A stretch of DNA of 64,000 nucleotides from Streptococcus viridans (GCF_900636365.1 NZ_LR134266.1:1439501-1503500), one strand, 5' to 3'; positions 8,856 to 18,958 are shown, counted from the first letter of the stretch. Program-made: numbers and translations. The notes: generated from the sequence alone by a model not told the origin.

Positions 8856-10301
8856 ATGATGAAGATAGAAACTGTACTAAACATTTTAAAAGAGGATCAC
8901 AACTTTCGTGAGATCCTACAAGACGGAGAATACCACTATTCAGCAAGTGGTGTTTCTTTTAATCAAATTAGCTACGATAGTCGAAAGGTCAACGCTGAGA
9001 CCCTCTTTTTTGTCAAGGGGGCAAATTTCAAGAAGGAATTTTTGGAGCAAGCGATCGAGCAAGGTCTCCAGTGGTATGTCGCTGAGCAAGACTTTGAGGT
9101 CAGCATCCCAGCCATTATCGTTACCGATATCAAACAGGCTATGAGCTTGATTGCCATGGAGTTCTTTGGTCATCCTGAGCGCCAGCTAAAACTCTTAGCT
9201 TTTACAGGGACCAAGGGCAAAACGACTTCTGCTTACTATGCCTACAAGATTCTTGAACAAGGCCACCGTCCAGCTATGCTATCCACTATGAACACAACCT
9301 TGGATGGCAAGACCTTCTTCAAGTCAACCTTGACCACTCCAGAAAGCATTGATCTTTTTGAAATGATGGCTCAAGCAGTTGCCAACGATCGGACCCACCT
9401 GATTATGGAAGTTTCCAGCCAAGCTTATTTGGTGAAACGGGTTTACGGTCTGATCTTTGATGTCGGTGTCTTCCTCAACATCAGCCCTGACCATATCGGA
9501 CCGATTGAACATCCGACCTTCGAAGACTATTTCTACCACAAACGTCTCTTGATGGAAAATAGCCGTGCTGTTGTCGTCAATAGCGATATGGATCATTTTG
9601 AGATTCTTGCAGAGCAGGTGGCTGAGCAAAACCACGACTTTTACGGTAGTCAATCAAGCAACCAAGTCCAGAACTCAAAAGCCTTTAGCTTTTCTGTCAC
9701 TGGTAAGTTAGCCGGCGACTACAAGACCCAACTGATTGGTCGCTTCAACCAAGAAAATGCTGTGGCTGCAGGTCTCGCCTGCCTTCGTCTAGGGGCGAGT
9801 CTCGAAGACATCCAAAAAGGAATTGCCAAGACGCGCGTTCCTGGCCGAATGGAAGTCTTGACTCAAAAGAATGGGGCCAAGGTCTTCATCGACTATGCCC
9901 ATAATGGAGATAGCTTGAAAAAACTGCTCTCAGTTGTCGAAACCCATCAAACGGGAACCATTTCACTGGTCCTTGGATCAACTGGGAATAAAGGAGAGAG
10001 CCGCCGTAAGGATTTTGGCTTGCTCTTAGAAGACCATCCTGAGATACAAGTCTTCCTCACAGCGGATGATCCTAACTATGAAGATCCTTTGACCATCGCT
10101 GAAGAGATTAGCAGTTTCATCACGCGCCCTGTCGAAAAAATCGCAGATCGCGAACAAGCCATTCAACGGGCTATGGCAACGACCAGCAAGCCTGAAGATG
10201 CTGTCATTATCGCTGGAAAAGGAGCTGACTGCTACCAAATCGTCAATGGGGTAAAAGAAGAATATCTAGGTGATGCCGCCATAGCTGAACGTTACTTATA
10301 A
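8856..10301 (+). CDS. murE: UDP-N-acetylmuramoyl-L-alanyl-D-glutamate--L-lysine ligase
   Basis: Cytosolic Mur ligase adding the third stem-peptide residue. It has 481 residues. The ATP loop is [13 protein letters not shown] (about residues 115-127), the middle domain carries MEVSSQAY, and the C-terminal substrate motif is DDPNYED in place of the DNPR of DAP-adding enzymes. That points to lysine as substrate, as expected for streptococci with Lys-type peptidoglycan. Two ATGs lie in tandem at the start; the first gives the length seen in pneumococcal MurE, while the second has better spacing to AGGA. A bidirectional terminator follows the gene. Confidence 0.95.
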   Translation: MMKIETVLNILKEDHNFREILQDGEYHYSASGVSFNQISYDSRKVNAETLFFVKGANFKKEFLEQAIEQGLQWYVAEQDFEVSIPAIIVTDIKQAMSLIAMEFFGHPERQLKLLAFTGTKGKTTSAYYAYKILEQGHRPAMLSTMNTTLDGKTFFKSTLTTPESIDLFEMMAQAVANDRTHLIMEVSSQAYLVKRVYGLIFDVGVFLNISPDHIGPIEHPTFEDYFYHKRLLMENSRAVVVNSDMDHFEILAEQVAEQNHDFYGSQSSNQVQNSKAFSFSVTGKLAGDYKTQLIGRFNQENAVAAGLACLRLGASLEDIQKGIAKTRVPGRMEVLTQKNGAKVFIDYAHNGDSLKKLLSVVETHQTGTISLVLGSTGNKGESRRKDFGLLLEDHPEIQVFLTADDPNYEDPLTIAEEISSFITRPVEKIADREQAIQRAMATTSKPEDAVIIAGKGADCYQIVNGVKEEYLGDAAIAERYL

Positions 10302-10311
10302 TCAAACAATA

Positions 10312-10347
10312 GAAAGGCTAGGAAATTTTCCTAGCCTTTATTTTTTT
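10312..10347. terminator. Bidirectional terminator between murE and the convergent gene
   Basis: Perfect palindrome AAAGGCTAGG-AAATTTT-CCTAGCCTTT followed by a T run on the plus strand. Its A tract on the other side lets it serve the minus-strand gene ending at 10338, whose 3' end lies inside it. Confidence 0.85.
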
Positions 10348-10988
10348 ATAAAAATAAATCTTTCTTTATCAAATTCAACAGCTAACTCATACTTTCCATC
10401 TTCATTTTGAATGATGTAGCCCAATAAAACTAAACTATCGACAAAGATATCTCTGCGCTTTTGCTGGACTTCATCTTTTTTGAGGAACTTGAGCAAAAAG
10501 CTAGTCATATACTTGAGAGCATACTCTGGATTGACATCTCCCAAGATGGCATAGAGCTTCTCTTGCTCCTCTGTCAATGAATATTGCTGAGCCACCTTGT
10601 AAAAGTAATTGGAAAGGGTCTGTGCATTTCGTTCGAAGTCAGTCTCCTCTACTAGAATCGCTGCATTGGTCGTATTGCGGAGTTCCGTTTGGAAGACCTT
10701 GGCTTTCAGTTCCTGATAAAATTTACTATCCTCTCGGACAAAGACTTCTTGATCCAAATCAACAAGATCAGCTGACTCCAAGAAAGGCAGGTTGAGGGTG
10801 TAGCGTTTATTTTCTCGAAGGATCAAGCCCGCTTTGATATACTCCTCCATCAGTTTATCCACTGGTTGATCTGGAAATTGGGCCTTGATTTGCCGCAAAA
10901 TCACATCATCCTGCTGATCCAGATAGTTGATCAAGTCCTTAAAAAAAGGCTGACGCGTCAAACGTGTGGGGTTAATGATGGTAATCAT
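10338..10988 (-). CDS. DUF1803-like streptococcal protein of unknown function
   Basis: 216 residues, no signal peptide or membrane segment, rich in charged residues. The N-terminus resembles the DUF1803 proteins found next to murE in streptococci; that is recollection, not a search. Secondary structure looks mostly helical, with a winged-helix-like segment (residues 25-70) that ends in a short beta hairpin. The last 17 bases of the upstream hydrolase gene overlap its start, which implies translational coupling. No enzymatic motif is visible. The function is unknown. Confidence 0.75.
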   Translation of the reverse strand: MITIINPTRLTRQPFFKDLINYLDQQDDVILRQIKAQFPDQPVDKLMEEYIKAGLILRENKRYTLNLPFLESADLVDLDQEVFVREDSKFYQELKAKVFQTELRNTTNAAILVEETDFERNAQTLSNYFYKVAQQYSLTEEQEKLYAILGDVNPEYALKYMTSFLLKFLKKDEVQQKRRDIFVDSLVLLGYIIQNEDGKYELAVEFDKERFIFIKK

Positions 10989-11484
10989 CCATATACCTTT
11001 CTTTAAACTGTAGTTGCGAAGACTGGGCTAACTGACTCGGGTTGGTCCCGGGCTGATCTAGAGGAACGGCTAGGCCGAGTTCTCTGTAGTAGGCTTTCCA
11101 AAAGGAACTAATTTCTTCTTCTCCCTCTCCAAACTTCATGGGAATGGTCTCAAAAATAGGAAGAATTTCTGCTACAAACTGGGAACAATAGAAACCATCT
11201 CCATCTGGATAAAAGGACGCATTGTAAGGAGAACCTAAAAGACTCTCTGCTCGTTTTTTGACCTCTGTACAATCAATCTGCTCATAGTGATAAAGGTCAT
11301 AGACTTTTCCAGCTTCAAAGAAGTCCTCAGGAGCCTGGGCAAGGACGCCACCTTCCACCGTAGCATGATAGACCTGTCTGTCCAAAAAGATAGCCACGTG
11401 ACTGTAGTTACCTGTAGAAGCCTGGATAGCCTGCCCCATTTCTGTATCTTCTCTCACAAAAATCAAATCGCCATTTTCTAACAT
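10972..11484 (-). CDS. YiiX/YebB-like permuted NlpC/P60 cysteine hydrolase
   Basis: 170 residues without signal peptide. The N-terminal GDLIF motif, His29 in NYSHVAIF and Cys in FYCSQFV give the order His-then-Cys of the circularly permuted papain-like group (YiiX, YaeF, LRAT-like). Such proteins are thiol hydrolases or acyltransferases acting on amides or lipids; the substrate here is unknown. The gene overlaps the following DUF1803-like gene by 17 bases. A strong AGGAGAG ribosome site precedes the ATG, and a terminator hairpin of ppaC lies just upstream. Confidence 0.75.
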   Translation of the reverse strand: MLENGDLIFVREDTEMGQAIQASTGNYSHVAIFLDRQVYHATVEGGVLAQAPEDFFEAGKVYDLYHYEQIDCTEVKKRAESLLGSPYNASFYPDGDGFYCSQFVAEILPIFETIPMKFGEGEEEISSFWKAYYRELGLAVPLDQPGTNPSQLAQSSQLQFKERYMDDYHH

Positions 11485-11496
11485 CTTTCTCTCCTA

Positions 11497-11524
11497 GAAA
11501 AAAAGGAGTCGAAACTCCTTTTTA
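11497..11524. terminator. Terminator downstream of ppaC
   Basis: AAAAAGGAGT-CGAA-ACTCCTTTTT, a symmetric hairpin with T runs on both strands. On the minus strand it follows ppaC. Confidence 0.8.
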
Positions 11525-11547
11525 ACAATGGGCTTCCCCATCTATCA

Positions 11548-12483
11548 TTATGCATTAAAGCTTTCAGTCAATTGTGGTACCACTTGTTTCTTACGTGAAA
11601 CAGCACCTGGAAGGAAAGCGTGGTTGTTTTCAAGTTTGAAGTTGAAAGCTGCTTCTACCTTGTCCATATTAGCACCAAGAGCCAAAATTTCTGAGTTTGA
11701 GTTGACGATGTCTGTAATCATCAAGACAAAGTCAGAGTAGCCGTTAGCTGCATTTGCGGCTTGGATAGCTGCTTCGATTTCAGATTGGCGTTCCAAGACT
11801 TCAGCAATATCAACTGTGTTCACTTGAGCCACACGAACATTGTTTCCGTTGAGTTCAAATGTCTTGGCATCGATATCAATCAATTCTTCAGCAGATTTGC
11901 TTGCCAAGTTTGTACCAGCCTTGAGCATGGCAAGACCGTATTCTTCCAAGTTCACACCAGCCAATTCAGCCAATTCAGGCGCAATCACCTTATCAGATGG
12001 GTGGGTTGTTGGTGATTTCAAAAGAAGGGTATCTGAAATCAAACCAGATAGCATCAAACCTGCGATTTCTTTTGGTACAGCTACACCATGTTCTTTGAAC
12101 ATGCGGTATACGATAGAAGATGTGGATCCAACTGGTTCCAAACGCATGTAAAGTGGGCTGGCAGTTTCAAAGTTAGACACACGGTGGTGGTCCACCACAC
12201 CGTAAACTTCTACTTCAGCGATATCTGAAACAGATTGTTGGAATTCATTGTGGTCTGTTAAGATGACTTGCTCTGCACCTTCTGCTTTAGCAGATGTGAT
12301 CACGCGCGGTGCTTCTACACCAAAATAGTTCAAGACGAAAGATGTTTCTTCATTTGGAGTTCCAAGAGCAACCGCTTCTGTATCCAAACCATAAGCTTCT
12401 TTTGCAAGGTAAGCAAAAGCTACAGATGAACCAATGGCATCTGAATCAGGGTTTTGGTGACCTAAAACAAGAATTTTTGACAT
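11548..12483 (-). CDS. ppaC: Manganese-dependent inorganic pyrophosphatase (family II)
   Basis: Cytosolic enzyme hydrolysing pyrophosphate and so driving biosynthetic reactions forward. 311 residues. DHH family motifs are in order: GHQNPDSDA near the N-terminus, the ILTDHNE loop, the VVDHH triad, then the DHHA2 C-terminal domain with [10 protein letters not shown]. The ATG lies downstream of a GAGG ribosome site. Monocistronic, with its own terminator. Codon use is highly biased, as for an abundant protein. Confidence 0.97.
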   Translation of the reverse strand: MSKILVLGHQNPDSDAIGSSVAFAYLAKEAYGLDTEAVALGTPNEETSFVLNYFGVEAPRVITSAKAEGAEQVILTDHNEFQQSVSDIAEVEVYGVVDHHRVSNFETASPLYMRLEPVGSTSSIVYRMFKEHGVAVPKEIAGLMLSGLISDTLLLKSPTTHPSDKVIAPELAELAGVNLEEYGLAMLKAGTNLASKSAEELIDIDAKTFELNGNNVRVAQVNTVDIAEVLERQSEIEAAIQAANAANGYSDFVLMITDIVNSNSEILALGANMDKVEAAFNFKLENNHAFLPGAVSRKKQVVPQLTESFNA

Positions 12484-12570
12484 GTTTCTACCTCTTCATT
12501 TTCATTTGTCTATTCACTCTATTTTAGCACGTTTTTCCGTTTAAAGAAAGGGAATAGTTGTGCTTTTCAT

Positions 12571-12600
12571 CAGAAAAGACAGCTGGAAGAACCAACTGTC
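12571..12600 (-). terminator. Terminator of pflA
   Basis: Minus strand GACAGTTGG-TTCTT-CCAGCTGTC followed by TTTTCTG, right after the pflA stop. Confidence 0.8.
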
Positions 12601-12610
12601 TCGATTTATT

Positions 12611-13405
12611 TTATCCTTTAACCCGTTTCAGGTAATCTTGATAACTTTCAGTCTCCATCAAATCCTTAGCATTTTGGACCCGTTCTTTTGTCGGTGGTTT
12701 CACACCCTCCAACTTGTACGGAATACCCAATTCCCGCCATTTGAACTCACCCATGGTATGGTATGGAAGAATTTCAAACTTATCAACATTTTTAAGGGTT
12801 TTGACGAATTTCCCAAGTTCGATCAAGTCGTCGTCTCGGTCTGTAAGCCCAGGCACCAAGACGTGGCGAATCCAAACGGGCTTGCCAATATCAGACAAAT
12901 ACTTGGCACAAGCCAAAATATTCTTATTCGTTTGACTGGTTACAAATCTGTGCCGTTCATCATTAATTTCCTTGATATCAAGAAGCACCAAATCGGTCAC
13001 TGCCATCAGTTTGTCAAATTTTTCCAGGTAGCGAGGAGTATTGCGGAAAGGTAGAGCACAAGTATCCAGCGTACAGTGAATGCCCAACTCTTGAGCCTTG
13101 GTGAAGAGGGCAATCAAGAAATCTATCTGCAAGAGAGCTTCTCCCCCACTGACAGTGATTCCACCTTTTTGACCCCAAAATCCACGATAGCGGAGGGCTT
13201 CTTCTAGGACATCATCCACTGTTCGTTCTCTAGACATGTTCGTTTCCATAGCCCAAGTATCCGGGTTATGGCAATACTGACATCGCATCTGACAGCCTTG
13301 AAGGAAGACAATAAAACGGATCCCTGGTCCATCCACTGCACCGAAGCTTTCCGTAGAGTGTACCATTCCTGTTACTTTTCCATAGTCAACTGTTTCATTT
13401 TCCAT
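12611..13405 (-). CDS. pflA: Pyruvate formate-lyase activating enzyme
   Basis: Radical SAM enzyme that installs the glycyl radical on pyruvate formate-lyase, needed for mixed-acid fermentation. 264 residues. The CX3CX2C cluster motif is in GCQMRCQYCHNP (about residues 34-45) and the SAM-binding GGE motif appears as TVSGGEALLQ. The AAGGA ribosome site is six bases upstream of ATG. The promoter carries an extended -10 and a CcpA-type cre-like palindrome between the start point and the gene, in line with carbon control of mixed-acid fermentation. Confidence 0.95.
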   Translation of the reverse strand: MENETVDYGKVTGMVHSTESFGAVDGPGIRFIVFLQGCQMRCQYCHNPDTWAMETNMSRERTVDDVLEEALRYRGFWGQKGGITVSGGEALLQIDFLIALFTKAQELGIHCTLDTCALPFRNTPRYLEKFDKLMAVTDLVLLDIKEINDERHRFVTSQTNKNILACAKYLSDIGKPVWIRHVLVPGLTDRDDDLIELGKFVKTLKNVDKFEILPYHTMGEFKWRELGIPYKLEGVKPPTKERVQNAKDLMETESYQDYLKRVKG

Positions 13406-13421
13406 GTCTTGTCCTTCTCTC

Positions 13422-13448
13422 TTGAAAACGTTTTATGACTTTATTATA
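13422..13448 (-). promoter_or_regulatory. pflA promoter with cre-like site
   Basis: Minus strand extended -10 TGTTATAAT (core 13443-13448). The palindrome TTGAAAACGTTTTA at 13422-13435 fits the CcpA consensus WTGNAANCGNWNNCWW except near one end. Its place downstream of the start point would make it a roadblock. Confidence 0.5.
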
Positions 13449-13572
13449 ACACGATTCCTTGTGAATAAAAGGATTTTAATGATTTTTTAGAAAATAAACT
13501 GTTTTTCAATTTCATTCCATTGTATTAGTACAGGCCATTCCAGTAGCTGTTATTCTTACTTATTCTCTATGG

Positions 13573-13609
13573 CAAAAAAAGAAAACGAAGAGCCGTTTTC
13601 TTTTTTTTT
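13573..13609. terminator. Orphan terminator-like hairpin
   Basis: GAAAACG-AAGAGC-CGTTTTC flanked by A7 and T9 runs. No intact gene ends here; it lies directly before the treR remnant and is probably left from a lost neighbour. The rest of 13450-13570 shows nothing that I can name. Confidence 0.55.
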
Positions 13610-13619
13610 AATATCTTAA

Positions 13620-13805
13620 GAAATCTTGATTTCACCAATCGATAATCGCGATAAAATCTTACTGGATCTTGGAAAAGACCAACACGTTGTATCGGTCCGC
13701 TCCCAAGTTTACTTAGCAGACGGTCGGCAATTCCAGTTCACCGAAAGCCGTCACAAATTAGACAAGTTTCATTTTGTCGACTATGCAAAAAGAAATCAAA
13801 AATAG
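13620..13805 (+). pseudogene. treR: 3' remnant of a GntR-family trehalose repressor (TreR)
   Basis: An open stretch of about 61 codons ends in TAG at 13803-13805 but has no start codon; an in-frame TAA at 13617-13619 precedes it. The translation contains RDKILLDLGKDQHVVSVRS, VYLADGRQFQFTESRH and ends KFHFVDYAKRNQK. This is the C-terminal end of a UTRA ligand-binding domain and closely recalls TreR. The DNA-binding half and the trehalose genes are absent. It lies between pflA and the GH95 surface protein, suggesting that a treR locus was lost by deletion at this junction. Confidence 0.7.
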
Positions 13806-13960
13806 AGTACTCCGCTGACAGTTGAGAATGGACTCTACTGTTTTTTACGAGATCCGAAAATGAAAACTATTTTCAGCCCAAAACAATAGCTTATTCATCT
13901 CTTATTTCTCTACTATTTCAAGAAATAACACTCTCAAATATGCATCTTACCTAAAAGCTA

Positions 13961-13989
13961 TTGACATTTTCCTGTTTCCCTATTAAATT
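13961..13989 (+). promoter_or_regulatory. Possible promoter of the GH95 gene
   Basis: TTGACA (13961-13966), 17-base spacer, TAAATT (13984-13989). The -35 is perfect but the -10 is weak. A TATGAT with poorer -35 spacing lies about ten bases further on. The transcript would have an 70-80 base leader. Confidence 0.4.
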
Positions 13990-14068
13990 GGATATGATAG
14001 AAATAAATATGAAGGGACTGTCTTTAACTAAAAATGTAAGCGGTCTCAAAAAACTAGAGGAGAGTTCT

Positions 14069-17000
14069 ATGGACCAAAGATTTTTGGAAAAATCCTGCCG
14101 TTATAGTATCCGCAAACTAACAGTCGGTACGGCTTCTGTTTTATTAGGAGCCATTTTTCTCGGCTCACATCAGGTAGGTGCTGATAGTATTGTTGGAAGT
14201 CAAAACGAAAGTAACCACCTTGAAGCTGCCCCAGCCATAGAGAGCCCGACTGACGGAACTGGAGGATCCAAGCCAGAAAATCCACCTATTGCTCCTATTT
14301 CTGAAGAAAGAAACTCAACTCCTGATAGAACTGTTGAAAGTAGTCATACAGACGGTTCGACTAGTTCGATTGAGCCGAATAAAGATAAGGAAACTATGAA
14401 AGTTGAGACTCCCGTGGCCAAACAAACTGATTATCAATTGACCTACAATCAACCAGCTACTCCTTCCTATGATGGCTGGGAAAAACAAGCCCTACCAGTC
14501 GGAAATGGAGAAATGGGGGCAAAAGTTTTTGGGCTCATCGGTGAAGAAAGAATCCAATACAATGAAAAAACTCTCTGGTCTGGTGGACCGCAACCGGATA
14601 GCACCGATTACAATGGGGGGAACTATCAAGACCGCTATAAGGTCTTAGCAGAAATCCGTAAGGCCCTTGAAGCTGGAGACCGCCAAAAAGCGAAACAGTT
14701 AGCTGAAGAAAATCTAGTGGGACCAAACAATGCTCAGTATGGTCGTTATTTATCTTTTGGTGATATCTTTATGGTCTTTAACAACCAAAAGAAAGGCTTG
14801 GAAAATGTTACCGACTATTATCGTGACTTAGATATTACCCAAGCTATCACGACTACTTCTTATAGCCAAGATGGAACCACTTTTAAACGCGAAACCTTCT
14901 CTAGCTATCCTGACGATGTTACTGTAACCCATTTAAGTAAAAAAGGGGATAAGACCCTCGATTTTACCCTTTGGAATAGCTTAACAGAAGATTTACTTGC
15001 TAATGGCGATTACTCTTGGGAATATTCGAATTATAAACAAGGGGCGGTTACGACTGATTCGAATGGTATTTTACTTAAGGGAACTGTTAAAGACAATGGT
15101 CTACAATTTGCCTCTTATCTTGGAATCAAGACAGACGGACAAGTCACTGCCCAAGATGGCTATTTGACTGTCACTGGAGCTAGCTATGCGACCCTTTTAC
15201 TCAGTGCCAAGACCAACTTTGCTCAAAATCCAAAAACCAATTATCGCAAGGATATTGACGTGGAAAATACTGTTAAATCTATCGTTGAAGCTGCTAAGGC
15301 CAAAGATTATGAAACTCTAAAACATGACCACATCGAGGACTATCAAAGTCTCTTCAACCGTGTTCAACTAAATCTTGGCGGTAGCAAGTCTACTCAAACG
15401 ACAAAAGAAGCTCTCCAAACCTATAATCCGGAAAAAGGACAAGAACTAGAGGAACTCTTCTTCCAATACGGACGTTACCTCCTCATCAGTTCGTCTCGTG
15501 ACCGTACTGATGCCCTTCCTGCTAACTTGCAAGGAGTCTGGAATGCTGTAGACAATCCACCTTGGAACGCTGATTACCACCTCAACGTTAACCTTCAGAT
15601 GAACTACTGGCCTGCCTATATGAGCAATCTCGCAGAAACGGCTAAGCCAATGGTCAATTATATCGATGACCTGCGCTACTATGGCCGTATCGCTGCTAAA
15701 GAGTATGCCGGTATCGAGTCCAAAGAAGGCCAAGAAAATGGTTGGCTGGTCCACACCCAAGCTACACCGTTTGGCTGGACCACTCCAGGTTGGGACTATT
15801 ATTGGGGTTGGTCTCCGGCTGCCAATGCCTGGATGATGCAGAATGTCTATGACTACTACAAATTCACCAAGGATGAGACCTATCTCAAAGAAAAGATTTA
15901 TCCAATGCTTAAGGAAACTGCTAAGTTCTGGAACTCCTTCCTACACTACGACCAGGCAAGTGACCGTTGGGTGTCTTCTCCATCTTACTCGCCAGAGCAT
16001 GGAACCATCACAATTGGGAATACCTTTGACCAATCCCTAGTTTGGCAGCTCTTCCACGACTATATGGAAGCAGCCAATCATCTAAATATCGACCAAGACT
16101 TGGTTACCGAAGTGAAGACTAAATTTGACAAGCTCAAACCACTTCATATCAACCAAGAGGGCCGAATCAAGGAATGGTACGAAGAAGACAGTCCTCAATT
16201 CACTAATGAAGGAATTGAAAACCATCACCGTCACGTTTCCCATCTAGTTGGGCTCTTCCCAGGAACTCTATTTAGCAAGGATCAGCCGGAATACCTGGAG
16301 GCTGCACGCGCAACCTTAAACCATCGTGGAGATGGCGGAACTGGTTGGTCCAAGGCCAATAAAATCAACCTCTGGGCTCGTCTACTTGATGGAAATCGTG
16401 CCCATCGTTTGTTGGCTGAACAGCTTAAATCTTCAACTCTAGAAAACCTCTGGGATACACACGCGCCTTTCCAAATCGATGGGAACTTTGGTGCAACCAG
16501 TGGGATGGCAGAAATGCTCCTTCAATCTCACACAGGCTACATTGCTCCATTACCAGCTCTTCCGGATGCCTGGAAAGATGGGCAAATTTCAGGTCTAGTC
16601 GCTCGTGGCAACTTTGAAGTCAGCATGAAATGGAAAGAAAAAAATCTTGAGTCATTAGCTTTCCTTTCCCATGCTGGGGGAGATTTAGTGGTCGATTATC
16701 CAGACATCGAATCGAGTATTGTCAAGATTAACGGGAAAGAAATCAAGCCAACTCTTCTGAAGGGCAATCGGATTCAGATTGCCACTCAAAAAGGAGATCA
16801 GATTACCTTTGAGAAGTTACCAGAGCAGGTTACTCGCCTATCTGCTGTGAGAAAAGATGCTGTAACAGCTGAACTCGATTTCAATCCGGTTACAGATGCG
16901 ACCCACTATGTCATCCGTCGAGAAAGCAAAGATGAAAGCAATGACGCTTCTTCTGTCAAGGAATTCCTAACCAATGTCACTCATTTCATCGACCGCTCCA

Positions 17001-18958
17001 TTGATTCTCTTCACAGCTATAGCTATACTGTTAGAGCCATGATTGGGGAGCGCTCAAGGCAAGCATCAGAAGCTACGTCAATCCAGCCAGTTGTCGAATT
17101 GATGGACGACAGAGATCCCCGTGTTCAATACGGTCCTGCCTTCCATAACTGGGAGGATGCTGACCTATTTGCAGGAACTGAAAAATACGCTGACCTAACT
17201 GTCGATAGCTATTCTGACAAAGATGCTACTGCTCGGATCTCTTTCAAGGGGAGAGGAATTGAAATCTATGGTCTCAAATCATCTGAATTAGGCCTGGCAG
17301 AAGTCCAAATCGATGGCAAAAAAATAGGAGACCTAGATTTCCACACATCAGGAGAGACGGAGAAAAGTGCTCTAATCGGTCGTTTTACAGGACTTCCTGA
17401 TGGAGATCACCTCCTAACTCTAACCGTGAAGAAGGAGCACTTGAACCGAGGGGATGAACGCTCAAAAATTTCCATAGATTACTTTAAAATCTATCCGGGT
17501 CAAGGTGCGACTGTTGAAAAGATGGATGACAGAGACCCCCGCATCAACTATGGCTCCTTGTTCAAGGACTGGAGCGAATCAGGCTTATATCAAACGACAG
17601 AAAAATACGCGACTCTCCAAAACGTGGATCCATCTCAGTATTCAGAGGCCAAAGCAACCATTCCCTTCACTGGTACAGGTATTCGTATTTACGGCTTAAA
17701 ATCTTCTGACTATGGAAAAGCCTTAGTCACCATAGATGGAAAAGAAATGCCAAGTTTGGACTTCTACTCAAGTGCTGACTATGAAAAGAATGTGTTGATT
17801 GGCGAGTATACAAACTTAAGCAATGGAGATCATATCCTTACCCTGACAGTGGATCCTAACTCTCCTGATGATAGAAAAATGATTTCTCTGGATTCATTTG
17901 ACATCCTGAAGCCGTCAACAGTATCCCTAGATACTCCAAGCCTGGCCCCAATAAAAGCAGGCGATCAGACGATTACCCTCACACTTCCGTCTGGGGAGTG
18001 GGATGCTATTGCCCTTCATTTCCCTGGGGAAAAAAATCCTGTTTTCCTCAAGAAAACCGATGATTCCCACGTCACCCTATCAGATGGAAATCGAGTGTTA
18101 GCGATTAAGGACCAGCAAGTTGAATTGACGATCCCAGAAACTGCTCATCAAAAACAAACTCAGATCATCTCAGCCTATGCCATCCGAGGAAAGACCATCA
18201 CTAGTCCAGCCGTCTCTCTCTTACCTGCTATTGTGACAAGTTTGGGAGACCAAGAACCTCCTGTAGTGACCCTTCCTGAGTACACAGAACCAATCGGCAC
18301 TGCTGGACAGGAGGCAGCTAACCACTCTCTACCTGAATATGTCCTTCGAGTACTGAAAGACCAAGCAAGCCAGGTAGAGGTCATTAGTGGAGAAAATGAG
18401 ATTGGTAGTGACAGTCATTTAGAGATTCAAAAGGTCCTTGACCAAGGACTCTTTGGCAAAACCTACGATGCTTTCAACCTTCAACTCAAGGATAAAGAAG
18501 GGAATCCAGTTCCAGTCAAAGGAAGTGTACTGGTACGACTTCCACTATCAAAAGAAGTGAAGCAAGTCTATTTCTTGACTCCTAATCAAGAACTCCAACC
18601 ATTAGCATTTACACTACGAGAGGGCATGATTGAATTCATAGCACAAGAGTTAGGAACCTATGCCATTGTCTACCAGTCGGAACCAGAAGTCGGAACCCTT
18701 AGTCCAGATTCCTATGAAAAAGTTGAGCCTATCGTCTCAGGAAGAATGGTTCAAAACGGGAACATCCTAGTTGAAGAATCTACTCATCCAACTGATATCC
18801 GAAACACTCTGACTAGTGTTCCCAACTCTAAACAAGACCAGGCTTCGCAAAGACAACTTCCAAAAACAAATCATGAACAACGTTCATACCTACTCTTCTT
18901 AGCAGGACTCAGCCTTGTTCTCGCAGCTAGCTTCCTAGGGAAAAAGGAACAGGATTAG
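14069..18958 (+). CDS. Cell-wall-anchored GH95 alpha-L-fucosidase with YSIRK signal and LPKTN sorting motif
   Basis: 1629-residue surface enzyme. The start is the ATG before DQRFLEK, with AGGAG eight bases upstream. Order: YSIRK-type signal peptide (residues 1-45, CRYSIRKLTVGTASV), a low-complexity linker to about 120, the GH95 catalytic region (about 125-900), an Fn3-like module, two tandem beta-sandwich modules that each begin MDDRDPR (bases 17102 and 17520), a further region, and LPKTN followed by a hydrophobic helix and KKEQD. By motif the 1,2-alpha-L-fucosidase catalytic residues match Asn506 and Asn508 (HLNVNLQM), Glu643 (YSPEHG) and Asp804 (FQIDGNFG). It should release fucose from host glycans at the cell surface. 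The sorting motif has Asn where Gly is usual. Confidence 0.9.
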   Translation: MDQRFLEKSCRYSIRKLTVGTASVLLGAIFLGSHQVGADSIVGSQNESNHLEAAPAIESPTDGTGGSKPENPPIAPISEERNSTPDRTVESSHTDGSTSSIEPNKDKETMKVETPVAKQTDYQLTYNQPATPSYDGWEKQALPVGNGEMGAKVFGLIGEERIQYNEKTLWSGGPQPDSTDYNGGNYQDRYKVLAEIRKALEAGDRQKAKQLAEENLVGPNNAQYGRYLSFGDIFMVFNNQKKGLENVTDYYRDLDITQAITTTSYSQDGTTFKRETFSSYPDDVTVTHLSKKGDKTLDFTLWNSLTEDLLANGDYSWEYSNYKQGAVTTDSNGILLKGTVKDNGLQFASYLGIKTDGQVTAQDGYLTVTGASYATLLLSAKTNFAQNPKTNYRKDIDVENTVKSIVEAAKAKDYETLKHDHIEDYQSLFNRVQLNLGGSKSTQTTKEALQTYNPEKGQELEELFFQYGRYLLISSSRDRTDALPANLQGVWNAVDNPPWNADYHLNVNLQMNYWPAYMSNLAETAKPMVNYIDDLRYYGRIAAKEYAGIESKEGQENGWLVHTQATPFGWTTPGWDYYWGWSPAANAWMMQNVYDYYKFTKDETYLKEKIYPMLKETAKFWNSFLHYDQASDRWVSSPSYSPEHGTITIGNTFDQSLVWQLFHDYMEAANHLNIDQDLVTEVKTKFDKLKPLHINQEGRIKEWYEEDSPQFTNEGIENHHRHVSHLVGLFPGTLFSKDQPEYLEAARATLNHRGDGGTGWSKANKINLWARLLDGNRAHRLLAEQLKSSTLENLWDTHAPFQIDGNFGATSGMAEMLLQSHTGYIAPLPALPDAWKDGQISGLVARGNFEVSMKWKEKNLESLAFLSHAGGDLVVDYPDIESSIVKINGKEIKPTLLKGNRIQIATQKGDQITFEKLPEQVTRLSAVRKDAVTAELDFNPVTDATHYVIRRESKDESNDASSVKEFLTNVTHFIDRSIDSLHSYSYTVRAMIGERSRQASEATSIQPVVELMDDRDPRVQYGPAFHNWEDADLFAGTEKYADLTVDSYSDKDATARISFKGRGIEIYGLKSSELGLAEVQIDGKKIGDLDFHTSGETEKSALIGRFTGLPDGDHLLTLTVKKEHLNRGDERSKISIDYFKIYPGQGATVEKMDDRDPRINYGSLFKDWSESGLYQTTEKYATLQNVDPSQYSEAKATIPFTGTGIRIYGLKSSDYGKALVTIDGKEMPSLDFYSSADYEKNVLIGEYTNLSNGDHILTLTVDPNSPDDRKMISLDSFDILKPSTVSLDTPSLAPIKAGDQTITLTLPSGEWDAIALHFPGEKNPVFLKKTDDSHVTLSDGNRVLAIKDQQVELTIPETAHQKQTQIISAYAIRGKTITSPAVSLLPAIVTSLGDQEPPVVTLPEYTEPIGTAGQEAANHSLPEYVLRVLKDQASQVEVISGENEIGSDSHLEIQKVLDQGLFGKTYDAFNLQLKDKEGNPVPVKGSVLVRLPLSKEVKQVYFLTPNQELQPLAFTLREGMIEFIAQELGTYAIVYQSEPEVGTLSPDSYEKVEPIVSGRMVQNGNILVEESTHPTDIRNTLTSVPNSKQDQASQRQLPKTNHEQRSYLLFLAGLSLVLAASFLGKKEQD

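Noticed and set aside
13961-14068. Upstream start of the GH95 protein
   Set aside because: It would put 36 residues before the YSIRK signal peptide, begins within the -35 box, and lacks a ribosome site; the ATG at 14069 has AGGAG.
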